Below, piece by piece: positions 13,984 through 25,999 of a stretch of DNA of 64,000 nt (position 1 is its first letter; every line of letters begins with the position of its first letter). The notes beneath the pieces are model-generated. The model saw only the letters and a program-made list of their open reading frames with translations, ran no database searches and was not told where the DNA came from. Both the position numbers and the translations under genes were made by a program. Source of the stretch: Nymphaea colorata (taxonomy: Eukaryota; Streptophyta; Magnoliopsida; Nymphaeales; Nymphaeaceae); the NCBI RefSeq assembly GCF_008831285.2, contig NC_045145.1, positions 6,200,802-6,264,801 on the forward strand, written 5' to 3'.

Positions 13984-16200
13984 CCATGCACAGGGATGGA
14001 CACTGTGTGGCAGTTCAACCCACACTTAGTAGGTTTGAGATTTGCAAATGTCATTTGTCTAAAACTAAGGTTTTGCCTCTCTCTCTCTCTCCTTTTATTT
14101 TTGTTGTTGTAATTCATTTCTCAAATCTTTAACAAATTTCTTATTTCCTATAATGATTTCTTGGACACGAGAATTTTGAAAACAAACAGAGAAAAGAAGG
14201 TTGCAGGCATACTAGTTTTCTTCAATTTTCTTGGATTTGTTTCCTCAGTCATTAATATATGCATACCTCACTGACTTTCTTTCTCTTTCTTTTCATTGAA
14301 AGTTTGCTTATTTTTTTCTTTCATGACTAATTTTTTATGGTAATCTCCTTTTTATGTTATTCTTCCCTAGAGAAATGTTTTCTATTCTTTCATTGGTTTT
14401 TCTCGAGCTTATGAAGAAATTCATGTACTTCATTTTGTTTTTGGCTTCTGCGTGCACAATAATTGCTCCTAGATTGGCCAAAGCGACTCTAATTTGGCAA
14501 GAAAATTCTTTTGCTCATGACGTGGCCCTTTTCTCTTTGTTACTGTTCATATTCAACCATGAGTAGTTTTAGGTTTACAAGATAAGGATTTTCACAATAA
14601 AGCTGCAGATGAAATGAAATGAATTGTGGTTTCCATTGCCATAGTGTGTTCTCGTTTATGAATATTCAACTTGCATGTGATAGAATTGCTTAGTTCTGTT
14701 AGAAGCAAGAATCAATGATGGATTGCTCTTTTCTACATCTAGCTTAGGGGAGATTGGACAAACATATGCATAGGTTTTTGTTATTAAAATTATTGTTACC
14801 GTTAATAGACAAAATACTGAAAATTTGTGATTGTCGTTGACTAAAGCATCATTGTGGGAAGAAGAGTGGCACAAAGCATCGTCAGGTAACTGAACTTGAT
14901 GCCCATTTGTGTTATCAGATCAACAATAGATGCCAAACTATTAATTAACATGGTCTATGTTAATTTGTAAGGAAAAATAAAGAAAAAAAAATAGAAAAAG
15001 ATACGACTTAAATTCAGCTACTGCATCAATATGCACTTGAGGTTCGGTTTCATTGGTTTCTTGGTTAGATAGTGGGAGATGGTTCAATTATGGACTCTCC
15101 CCTGAATTTAATAATGCAAGTAGTTCTACTTGAATGCAAGCATATGTTGGGTTTGTCTAATTTTTGACATTCTATAATTTTGGAAAATGTCCTGCAGTTG
15201 GATTTAGTATATATATGCATGTCCTTTTTTATTGGTATAAATGATAATTATTCATTAATGTTTACAATATTAATGGGAATTCAGAATTGTTAACCTAGCT
15301 GAAGCAAGTGACCCAATTTATGAACTTGATTGTTCCTTGCCTTGGGCGTTTATGATGTGATGAAGCTTGAATTAGTGGAGCTAATTCACTTCGAGTAGTG
15401 AATTTGATTTACTCTTTTTCTCCACCTATATTCTTTGGGGCATCTGAATGTAAAGAATTCCCATCAAATGTAATTGTTGTTTGCAGGTAGCATGCCCATC
15501 GATGTTAGATCTAGCTCAAAATGCATGTTTTTGATAAGTTTTGATTTCACAAACTTCTTGCAACTCTTAGTGAGACCTTGAGCCCAGTGTTTATTCTTGC
15601 CTCTGTCATCCATCCACCTGCCTTTGCTTATGGAATTTTCCTTCTAAAGTACAAGTTACTTACTATTTCTTTTCCATTGCTTTTCTTGGGTAACTAATGT
15701 ATGTCATAATCATATTTTTCCTTTGCCTTCATTTCCTTTTCAAATTTGCTTGATATTTTATTCATGTTGCAAGCCATAGCATTTGTGACACTTGAGAGGG
15801 CCATGGTTGGGTTAAGTTCAAATGCAGCCCTGGTTCTTGTTGAAGTGCTAAATTCTTTTTATAGGCTTGTTAGTAATTCTGCAAACTTTTCGTGCTCAAA
15901 TATGATAGTATGATTACTTTTTTTCACTATATCAAATCATTGTTATAAACGAAATTGGAAAAATTTGTACAACATAACTGGATGTGCTTGTATGATATGC
16001 ATGTCTGAGTCCTTGCAAAATAGGAAGAAGATACATCCATCTATAGTTACTTATGTTATTTTTATCTAATGTCAAATGGTTTCTGATGCACTATTTTTGT
16101 CTAATCTCTTAGGAATATATTTGATGTGCAATCCATGGCTATTGTCATCCCTCTAGAACAAAGGTTTTGCATCTCTCTCTCTCTCAAATCCATGGCTCGT
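13400..16200. other. Noncoding AT-rich region
   Basis: Apart from the microsatellite at 13,906-13,981, I see no recognisable coding exon, transposon terminus or structured RNA. Short open frames (for example 14354-14566 +) lack family motifs and splice partners. CT-rich runs occur at 14,079-14,092 and 16,172-16,186. Confidence 0.4.
13906..13981. repeat. Compound microsatellite (CT)n(CA)n
   Basis: A run of CT dinucleotides followed directly by CA dinucleotides with one TA interruption. Frames of repeated SL, TH or CV across it are artefacts. Confidence 0.95.
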
Positions 16201-16219
16201 GATGATTTACCTCTTCATT

Positions 16220-19130
16220 ATCTTTGATCAGGGTGGATGCCTTGATGCATCAACGGGTGAGGCATTATCGGCATCATGTTCGGCACCCCGTCAGAACCTC
16301 GGACATCAAGGCTACCTATGACGCCACATTCAACAAGCAGGGTTATCGGACCTGGTGTAGTATTTGAATTCCTGGGGCTTAGCATACTACGTGTGGGAAC
16401 AAGGGATTCAGGTAGATGCTGATGCTTCCATTTCAGACTGGTATTTGGTTGCACTTAGGGGCTTCCTTGATGATGTTATGCGGAAGTAACTTTTCTTTGG
16501 GGCTGATGTGAGGTGCTTGCTTCATGCGTGAGATTGTTTTCGAGAAGTTGCAATCTTGCAGGGTGGTGGCTGCCCTTCACCCACCGTTCTTCCGATAGTT
16601 ATGGAAGGGAGAACAGTTCCCCTAGCCTCAATCATGACAAACGGGTTTTCACTGAATTCGGTATAGGTTGTGCATGCATGGCACTAGCCCTAAGGATTGG
16701 TGGTGCGTTTCCTGTGCCATGTTGAATTTCAGGCGTAAGTCATGTTGTGTTCAGTGTGGACATGAAAGATTACCCCATCGACATGTCACTTGTTGGTATA
16801 TTTTTCCTTGGAGTATTGCTTGTCTGAAGCCAATTTGATCGACTGGAATAAAAAAGGAATTGTTTGTTGGGAAGGTCTGTCCAACTATACCGGAGGAAGA
16901 CCAGTACTTTTTGCTGGGAGATCATTCGTGGGATCACCACCTCCATCTAGCAACTCGCCTGTCGCCGGTCAAGCAATTGCAATTAATGTCCTTGGAAGCC
17001 AACCGTTCCTACCTATAGCTGCACCTCGGTCACACCAACAGTTGCATGACATGCATGCGAGGGGGACATCGTCGTTCCTTGTGGTGGGCCTTCTTCTCTT
17101 GTGACAGTTGGTGCTCTTAGGTGCCATTATGGAGATGTTCTCAACGGAGGTAACGCTCGGGAGGTGCAACCATGTTTTGTTGGGAACGGGCATGGGGAGC
17201 TCTTTTCCTTCATGCGCGGACAAGAGTTGTGTGTGGGGTGGCCATGCACTCTCCCACTCCCATCAAAGCTAGTGTTAAATCTGGCATTCATTTATCAATA
17301 TTCTTGTCGATGGGTTTCTAGAAGTTATGATTGGAAGCTCATGCAGTCCACAAAATTGCCAATGTCGATGGCAGTCTAGGCGCACTTCTTATGTCCCCAT
17401 TCTCTTGGGATATGTATGCGGTTTCTTATGGATGGTCTTGAGCCATTGTCAACTTTGTTTACGTACCTGGTCCATGAGGTACGTCGCTTCATGTATGTAA
17501 CAAGCATACGCTGGATGTGGAGCCTACTACCAATATGTACATCTACTTTTATGCTCAAACATTATATATGCATGTGCATTAGATAACAAATAGTTATGAA
17601 ATAACAAATATGTATGAAATAACAAATAAGTATGAGATCATGTTTATGAGATAACAAAAGATTTATGAGATAACGAAGGGATAGATAACACCAAAAATAA
17701 GTATGAGATATTGTTTATGAGATAACAAAAGATTTATGAGATAATGAGATAACAGACGAATTTATGAGATAACGCTAAACATAAGTATGAGATAATGTTT
17801 ATGAGATAATAAAATATTTATGAGATAATGAGATAATGGACTGATGTATGAGACAACGCTAAACATAAGTATGAGACAATGTTTATGAGATAATAAAATA
17901 TTTATGAAAAAATGAGATAACGGCGCAAAAAAAAATGAAAACATTTTTTTACTACTTAAAAGGTATATTGGTCATAACAATATGCATATACGAACTCAAA
18001 AATTTTACCTTTATCGAATCACAAATCTTCTTTTCATGGTTTTTGTTTTTATCCTTACAAAAAGTTTCTTTTTGTATTAATCATGGGTTTTTTGTCATAC
18101 TTAAAATGACACACAAAATTACATATACAGAGGCGACGTATATAACCAGCTTCGCTGCTTCACCTATTTGTCAGAGGTGGCTTGACCCTTTGGAGAATTC
18201 GACCCAAGACGTTAGCATTCAGGGGGATGTTGCAGGTAGTGACTGGCTTACTCCCTTCCTCTTTAGGTTCTTGAGTTTGGTACCCATTGTGGTGCCTGAT
18301 TAATGAGTTCATGAGACTGTTTGATGTCAGAATCCCTAGCTCGAAGGCAAAATGCATGGAGAACGAACTTAAGTCACACCTTTCGGATTTTGATCAGCCC
18401 ACAACCCCTCAGTTTGATATCAATTCCCCAATGGACATGAGGCACAAGTTGGCGCAAGCTACACCTCCTAGACATTCAACTAGAATTCATAAACCCAGGT
18501 TTGTCTTTGCATAGACATGCAAATGGCATCCTGGAATCTTAGGGAGCTTAATGCCCCTGATAAGAGGATGTTCCTTGCCAACTGGATCAAACAGTATAAA
18601 CCAAACATGGAAGCTATCTGTGAGATTGAAAATAACTAAAATGGACTGGTTTATAGTTCCCTACTCGATGTCAGTTGTGTCACCTAGTAGAGGAGGATGT
18701 CAACAACTTATTTTGGGAGTGTCTAGTCATGCAGGAACTGTTTCAAAGCACTTGGGTACACCAGGATTGGTAGTCAGGAAAGTTAGTAGGGACGTCCTTA
18801 TAGGACCTAAGGGGGTACGCCGCTGCAAGTCTGCATCTCTCATATGGAGGTGTTGGCTTCTTACAACTTGGAGGATAGTCTGGTTAACTAGGAATGATAT
18901 GCTATTTCGGGGAGCTCACCAAACGTTAATAGGTTGGGATGGGATATCATCTTTGATGTTTCTATTGTCTATAGTAGTTGTCCTCATATGTTTCTTTATT
19001 GTGCCAATGGCCTGGCTTGTTTTGGTGGTTGTAATGTACTGGTGCTATGCTTTGTCAACTTCTAGTTCGCTTTGCAGTGTTGAATATATAAACCTCTCTC
19101 TTTCTCTCTATCTCTCTCGTGTCTTAATCT
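16220..19130 (+). mobile_element. LINE (L1-like), internally deleted
   Basis: Plus-strand LINE relic. The 16.2-18.5 kb part, locally more GC-rich and with several open frames ending at 18,514, occupies the ORF1 position, including a Cys/His-rich stretch (CCVQCGHERLPHRH) near 16,740. The endonuclease starts at about 18,517 with MQMASWNLRELNAPDKR. About 40 residues later the sequence passes to the zf-RVT segment (EEDVNNLFWECLVMQEL, about 18,690) and the WRIVWLTRNDMLFRG tail, so most of endonuclease and all of reverse transcriptase are missing. The tail ends in a CT-rich stretch near 19,090-19,130. ORF1 assignment is weaker than the endonuclease and tail. Confidence 0.65.
17580..17932. repeat. 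Minisatellite, about 71-84 bp units built from TATGAGATAA
   Basis: Four units begin with AAGTATGAGAT at about 17,627, 17,698, 17,782 and 17,867. Each contains further copies of TTTATGAGATAA, so there is a nested organisation: a ~10-12 bp submotif inside a ~71-84 bp higher-order unit. Later units share derived changes (TAATAAAATATTTATGA), showing local duplication. It sits inside the LINE relic. Confidence 0.85.
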
Positions 19131-19479
19131 TGATTAGTTTCTTGCCTTTTTTTTTCCTTCTTCCCAATTTTTTGTCAGATAATAGATTGGGAAAGTTGGA
19201 GTGAAGTTTGTTTGGGGTTTGCAAGAGAGATAGATCCATTCACCCCTTGATCAATCAGCATGTCATCATATGAATCTCTTCAGTCGTTCTTCCAACTCAG
19301 AATCAAACAAGAACCATTTTGATCCATATATTTCAAGTGAGCATTTTGTTGTATATCTATGTATGCATTACATCCATTTGCTTGTTTTTTATCACTTTCT
19401 AGCCTTTAGCATATTGGAATGAAGACATGGACTATAACAATCAGTTTAGTGTGCATTTGCTAGCATTTCGGAAATTGTA

Positions 19480-21490
19480 GCATGTGTTGAATAGATTCTA
19501 TGTCACACCATATAGGAATTATGGCTGTGCTTTGGGAGCTACTGGTCTAGCAAAAGGGATTGACTGGGACAAGCCATTGAGGGTATTTACTTGTTCATTT
19601 TCCCATGTACAACAATTTGGTTTTTTGAAAAGAAAAATATTTTTTGAGAAGGAAAATAATGAAGGAAGTTTTTCCTTATTGTAGTGTTCCAAAGCTGAAC
19701 CTGGACTATGAGTTTGAGCAAAAGAATGAGATTGTGAAGATAAGGTTTGCATGCTCTATTCTCTGATGTTGTCATTGAGTGATGGTGCTAATTCAGTTGA
19801 AATATTAATTGGTGATATTTTGTTAAAAATGTTCATGGAACACTTTGGTTGATCACGAATAACAAGTCATGTTTCATTAATATGTTTGTCCAACATTTGT
19901 CTTGTTAGTATGAAATTTATGAGGCTTCAAGTAACAATTGGTTATGGGAGCTGATATTTTTATGATTAAAAACATATTTAAGCATGAAAAGTATTTGACT
20001 TAATGTATACATTCTGCCCAAAAAAAATCTTAAAATAAGGTACAAAATGTGCTACATATTTTAGTTCTCGTGGTCTCTTCAACGTGAAAGGTTGTCGTTT
20101 CTGGCTTGCCATGAGCACTTCACATCACAATTTTATGCTCCCACATGCATTTGAAGAATCTTGTCACAATGAAATTCTATCATGGTTTTGTGTTTATAGG
20201 TTACAGCATAAAGCAGTTGCTTGCATTTTATAGAAATATGTTAAGTTACATTTGTACAAAACATTGATATTGATTTGCTTTTCGTTTTTTCTAGAAATCG
20301 CAACTTATAGAAAAGATTGAAGTGAGTGTTGTTGGTCAAGAAGGTATAGGTATCACCTATATTAGGGAGGAAAAGAAGCTCTCTGATTTGTACAGTTTAG
20401 TTAAATATAAAGATCACCCGCCCTCATTCCACTTTTGTTATTCTAAATGCTTTTCTAGCTAATTGATTGCTCTATTGCAGTATCTTTAAGTTCCTTATTA
20501 TTGGCAGAGACCATAGTTCCAAATAGCAAATGTTTTTCTTTATTAAAGCCCATTTTCTTAAATCCTAAGAATAAGACCATAAATTCTAAGTTTTGTTTGA
20601 TTTATTGAACTTCAGACTACTTCAACAAAGAAACCTAATTTTGCATCAGGTGAGGCTACAAATTTTTTGTTGGGCAACATTGATGCCTCCTTTGCTTGTA
20701 GGCAATCCTGATCTAAATTATGTTTTATTGTGGTTTACGCAAACATATTATATTTGATGATAAAAGTTTGATCCTAATTGAATCATTTGTTGACTTCAAG
20801 CAAACTTTACATAGCCTATTCATGTTATCCATACTACCACTCTAGTAGATTATGTTATATTTTCATGGTTTATGGAATGTACTGTTTTTTGTTTATTGTT
20901 TTTCACCTCCTTTCTCTAATGTTGAAGTTTTGCAGCTAATGTGAATGATATTGAAGAGTTCGATGAGCAGTTTAAGAAAGTTAGTAATTTGTTGACTGAG
21001 GGTAGGTTGAAAAATAAGGTGTGAGGTATTCTTGTTTTCCCTAAGCATTTCTGGTTTAGTTTTCTTGAAGCATTTTCCTTTGCATGGATGATCCAGATAT
21101 GAATGGAATGATGTTCAAGTAAGATGGACAGTTTTTTTAATGGTGGTTGGAAATTTATTTTTTATGAGTGCAATGACTATGTGTGGGAACTATCTGTTAA
21201 TCTGCACTTAGAACTTTTATTTGGCATATCGGTAATAGTTGTATGTGAAATCTTACTTAGAATAAGTGACTCTTGATGCACCTTTTTAAGGGTCAATTTA
21301 GAGTTGTTTTGTTGCATGATAAATTGTTATGTTGAATTTATTGTATTGAGTTGGTTTAATTATGAATTGTATTTTGATTTATAGGTGGGAAGCCATGAAA
21401 GAAGAGGAAGAAGTATATGAAGATGGAGCTGCTAGAGCTGATTACATGATGAACTCAAGATTTTTTTGTATATTTTTATTAATTTTATAA
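19480..21490 (+). CDS. Partial spliced gene, protein not recognised
   Basis: Exons with matching phases: a candidate exon to 19,582 (contains NRFYVTPYRNYG and KGIDWDKPL, donor AGG|GTATTT), 20295-20343 (KSQLIEKIEVSVVGQE, phase 1 donor), 20936-21020 (acceptor TTTTGCAG; DIEEFDEQFKKVSNLL) and 21385-21490 (WEAMKEEEEVYEDGAARADY, then stop). The last three join cleanly: G|CT restores Ala and GT|G restores Val before Trp, with GT-AG signals. The encoded C-terminus is charged and helical-looking, with a run of Glu. I do not recognise the family. The 5' end is unresolved, the first exon's link is weaker, and the final hydrophobic residues before the stop look atypical, so this could be a pseudogene or an old exon set. 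Confidence 0.4.
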
Positions 21491-21499
21491 TTTTTTTTT

Positions 21500-22400
21500 C
21501 ATATATACACACACTTCAAGGAAAAGTCAGAGCTATCATTCTTAAAAGTGATATATGAGGTGACCGCGTTCTTGAATACATGTTCAAATGTGATTAAAAT
21601 TTGAACATTTAGGGACACATGTTGAAGATCATTCCTAATGATGACTATATTAGGAATGGTCGGTAGTAGCCTTAAGAGTATGTAGGAATGCCACATTTCG
21701 AATGTCAGAGGAACAATCACATGGTCATTCCTAATTATTTTTAAGAATGATTTCCAGCCATTTCTATAAACATATTTTGTTATTGTGTTTGATTCAAACT
21801 TCACGAGTACATGAATTTCGTAAACAAGGCAAATTTGGAGAACAATTTAAGGATTGAGATTATCTACATCTATCGCCAGTGGCCAAGACTGACTTGTATA
21901 TGCTAATTAGACATGCAATTGTCACGTGTGGCAATTGGTAGTATGTCACTATAGCTCAAGTATATTCTTGATGACCCCTAAACATCTACTTCAATTGACT
22001 ATGCTTCGACAAAATCTCCTTCAACTTCCACCCCTCATAAGCATCAGTTACAAGTCCAGTGGAGGCAGTGAATATTACTTGCATTGATATACTATAGAAT
22101 AATAGCACTTTTATAGATGTTGTTCTTGTACAATAGGAGAGAGCACTACAACATGTCTCCTTTGTTGGCCATGGTCATGACAATTCACTTCTACTTTAGT
22201 TAACCTTTACTTTCATAGAATTTCATCCAGCTTTCACCCTTCAAATTCATCACCTACAATGTGTTATAAATGAATTAGGTACTTGTTCTGTATTGGGGAC
22301 ATATAAAAATGTAACAATCTATTGTCTCTTGCATTGTTAATAGTCATGATATATCAATATACAACCAATTAAATGTATTTCAACAATACCTCCTTCAGCT
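21500..22400. repeat. Unclassified repeat-rich intergenic DNA
   Basis: No gene is seen. The part at about 21,885-22,215 is a diverged direct repeat of 23,370-23,690: both contain TGACTTGTA, CTCCTTCAACTTCCA and AGTGAATAT in the same order. A shorter related stretch lies near 22,200-22,265. Confidence 0.5.
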
Positions 22401-22406
22401 TCCACC

Positions 22407-22874
22407 TAGGGCTGCACAATGAGTCGAGCTCGAGTTTAAATTTATGCTCGAAATGTTGAACAAGTTGAGTTCAAAATGTAAGAACTCGATTCGTTTGAAC
22501 TTGGCTAGGCTCGACTAATAAATGTATCTTGAATGAGAGATTTTTTTTATGCTAAATTTTTCTAGGGGATATTTGGATGTAGAATTTGTGCATTCTTCTT
22601 TGGATTATTTTATTAGATGAGCCTTCATAGTTGTATTAGTTAAAAGAAACCAGTTAAACGAGTTCAAAGAAACAAAATAGGTTAAGTAAATGAAAACAAG
22701 TTAAATGAGTTAAGTGAGTCGAGCACGAGCTCGACACTATATCATCGAGTCAAGCTCAAGTTTATTCTATGGAACTTGACTCGAGGTCATGTCGAGCTCG
22801 AGCTTGAGTTTTTCGAGCTCACTAGAGTTCGAGCTGGCACATCTCAAGCACGACTCAGCTTGTGTGCAGCCTTA
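22407..22874. mobile_element. hAT-type MITE rich in GAGCTCGAG motifs
   Basis: 468-bp nonautonomous element. Its ends TAGGGCTGCACAATGAG and (reverse complement of the right end) TAAGGCTGCACACAAGC form imperfect terminal inverted repeats. The flanks CTTCCACC and CTTTCACC match at 7 of 8 bases, the target-site length of hAT elements. Inside, GAGCTCGAG-type palindromes recur near both ends, as in a common plant hAT MITE group. No coding capacity. Confidence 0.75.
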
Positions 22875-22884
22875 CTTTCACCAC

Positions 22885-24960
22885 TCAAATGCATCATTAT
22901 AATGACTAATAGGCGACCTACTTACTCATTCTAGTAGGCAAAGTTAATTTATTTTTATCTAAGAATTTTTAACTTACATCTTCATGTTTCAAAAGATGTT
23001 GTCTAATAGCAGCTCTGCACTTGTGAAACCCTAGAGATCATCTACTTCAATGTGAGAACATGGAATAGGGATCTTAATGCATCAATAAAGATAACCATTA
23101 AAAGAGTAGTTACTTAAATAAAAGGAGACAAGTAGCCGAGCATTTAGCATGCAATTAGAAAGAATCTTCCAAATCTAATATAAACACCACAATGTCACTA
23201 CACCAAACAAATCTAGACATTGATCTGACATGAAATTGTGTGTATAAATTCACACTATGATTGATTTTCTATGGCAAATTTACACTATGATTGGTTGCCT
23301 ATGGAGATAGCAACATGAAAATACATTTCCTATCATCATTGTACAGTATACACAATCACCAACATTTATGATTGACTTGTACACACTAATTATATGTGCA
23401 ATTGTTGTCTATGACATCTCACAACACTTTGTGCATAGTCTAGTGCATTGTTGGGGACTCATGAACATATGCTTCAATTAACTATATTTCATATAGAATC
23501 TCCTTCAACTTCCATCCCTCATATGTATCATTCACAAGTCGTACAAAGGAAGTGAATATCAATTGTATTGATGTGGTCTAAAATAACATTTTCATAGGTG
23601 TTTTGCTCGAGTAGAACAGGAATACAAATTACTGTCTCTTTTGTTAGTCATGATCCTGACACTTTTTGTTTTAGTCAAACATATGGAGAGATGTTAGTTG
23701 TTATTGTCATTCTCATTTCTAACATTAAGGTGTGACTTTTTTGAATATGGAGTTATTAATTGCATGATTGTCATTTTCATTCTTATTTCTAACATTAAGG
23801 TGTGATCGTATTGAATATGGAGTTGTTAATTGCATGAGACTAGGCATTATATGAAATAACATTCTTGTACATGATTCAAACAGTAAAATTATAAGATTGC
23901 ATGCAGTAGTACATGTGGCTATAACATTGTGTGATTGGATCCAAAACATGTTGTCAGCATCTTTTATAATCTTTAGTTGTGTCGCTATTACATATTGGTA
24001 CATGTTTCACTCTCTGAGGTAATTTCAATGGCATGCACAATAATGTGGTGTAATCATTGGTAATGTGCACTACAGTGAAACATCTATTGTCCATACTTGT
24101 AAGGATGATGGAAATGCTAAAAATGTTGTTTTTTGCATTTTTGGTCTACTACCGCTTCATACACTACAAGTATCTATATTATGTTTTCCCAATCTAACAC
24201 TTTCATTGCATGAGAAATAAAGAACGCTACTAAATTCAAACCTCTGCTAGAACATTGAAGTTGATTTGTTTTATGTTCCATACCATAACATAGGCATTTA
24301 TGCAATATCTATGCTTGTAGTCCTTGCAAAGAATTGCTTCTATTGAATAGTTGATAACTGCAATAACTTCAATTTTTACCCACCTCAACATGGTGGGTAT
24401 ATACACGTTCACAACACGTTGATTCCCCATTGACATAAGAACCATGGAAATCCTTTACAATTTTGTTGTTGTTCGTGCTCCCTAAGATTATACAAAAAAA
24501 AACATTTAATATTATTCAAAAAACTAAAAATATTGTTTAACATAAATACAGGTTCTTCTTCATGATTGCAAGTTCTTCTCCACTCTTTACGTGGCAAGCA
24601 TGTTTGTGCATAAATACTGTTGGCCATATGCTAGCATCCAGTTTTTTTGTCCTTGAGCAACCTCTAGAATCATAGGTTGTTTTCTAATTAATAAACATTA
24701 ATTATTTCCATTTATGAATATAAGAATGACTCTTCATCTTTTGACTTTATTATGCACTTGGAAGGTCACTCCATGAACCCAGATTTCTAATTAAAAATGC
24801 AGGTAACATTCTTTGTGGCATATTAAAAATGTGACATAAGCAAACATAATGATGTGTGTTTGGTAACACCTATACCATGACACATGTAATGAGATTGTCT
24901 TTGTTTGTTAATACAACTTGTGTGTGCATTACATTTATTGTGTTAATAAACCATGTAAAC
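22885..24960. other. AT-rich intergenic DNA with diverged repeats, no gene recognised
   Basis: Contains the second copy (about 23,370-23,690) of the direct repeat seen near 21.9 kb and two copies of a phrase AACATTAAGGTGTGA at about 23,720 and 23,791. Open frames of up to 92 codons lack recognisable motifs. Confidence 0.4.
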
Positions 24961-25319
24961 AAGTGTAATCACCCCAAATTTTTTCAAAAGACTACGCTCT
25001 TTTATCAAAACACAAAACGCCATTTTTGGATCCAAATTAGATCCAAAACCTAAATTTAGATCCAAATCGAGCATTTGAAACTAAAAATCCAAAATCTAGT
25101 TCAAAATGACAGAGTCGGGTGCTATAGGCGCCGTGTGGGCTTGCACAGGCCTCTCCCTTATTTTATGTTTTGCCCTCGTACCAAAACATATTTTTGATGC
25201 TTAAAACGAAGCCGACCACTTTTTTTATAACAAAAAAATCAGTTCACATTTTAAATAAAAAAAAAGTGTTTTATGCTTCCATATAATTTTACTTGATTTT
25301 ATTTTTTTAAAAAAAAGGG

Positions 25320-25510
25320 AGGAGCTCGCGTGTGCGAGTGTGCCATACGCGCATTGTCGCGTGTGCGAACGCCACGTGGGTACCATCGCGCGTGAGCACT
25401 CGCACGAACGCTCGCGCAGAGCACCCTGCGCACTGCGTGCGACAGCGTCACGCTGCTCGCCGTGCGCTGACGTGCTCTGCCCGCAGCAGGTGTTGCATTA
25501 GCGCCTCCCC
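25320..25510. other. GC-rich island inside the LTR
   Basis: About 190 bp of very GC-rich, CpG-dense sequence with repeated GCGTGTGCG/CGCTCGCGC-type motifs, embedded in AT-rich DNA. It is the position where the homologous LTR at 60.2 kb has a shorter CpG-rich stretch. It overlaps overlapping open frames on both strands that are composition artefacts. Confidence 0.7.
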
Positions 25511-25745
25511 CTCCACTTTTATGAATAAAGCCACCCTTTGGAGGGTGGTTTTGGTATTTTTGGGTGGGCATTAGCCCTGCCCACACCCCAAAAGGGTATT
25601 TTCTCGGCTAAGGGCCAATCCCACTTAGTCAAAACTTTTTTTTCTAAAAAAAAATTGAAAATAATTCAAAATTATGTGAAATTCGGATGAAAATAGGATG
25701 AAATTCAAAAAAATTCAAATTTTAGGTTTTGGCTCTAAAATCCTT

Positions 25746-25753
25746 TATAAATA
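25746..25753 (+). promoter_or_regulatory. LTR TATA box
   Basis: TATAAATA followed about 30-60 bases later by CT-rich sequence, in the LTR-like block; a plausible retroelement core promoter. Activity unknown. Confidence 0.5.
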
Positions 25754-25999
25754 CCCCCACTTCCCCCCTCTTGGACAAGAGTGGCCCTTGGGAGAAACCC
25801 TAGAGCATTCTCAGACTTAGGGCTTCTCTTGATCTCTCTCTCTCTCCTTCTTCCTCTTTCCATTTCTCTCCAACTTGGAGTTAGCTACAACTCTTCAAGG
25901 GAACACCAAAGATCCCTTGGAGGACTCATCTTCATCATCTTGGAGCTTCATTCAAGATGAGTTCAAGTTTATTTCAAGCATGATTGTTCATTTTCCCTA

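Noticed and set aside
18551-19204. 217-codon frame on the plus strand
   Set aside because: Overlaps the LINE zf-RVT tail mostly in a different frame; the LINE reading explains the conserved residues.
25299-25586. Overlapping 80-95 codon frames on both strands
   Set aside because: Caused by GC-rich, stop-poor composition in the LTR island; no motif, and the homologous LTR copy does not keep the frame.
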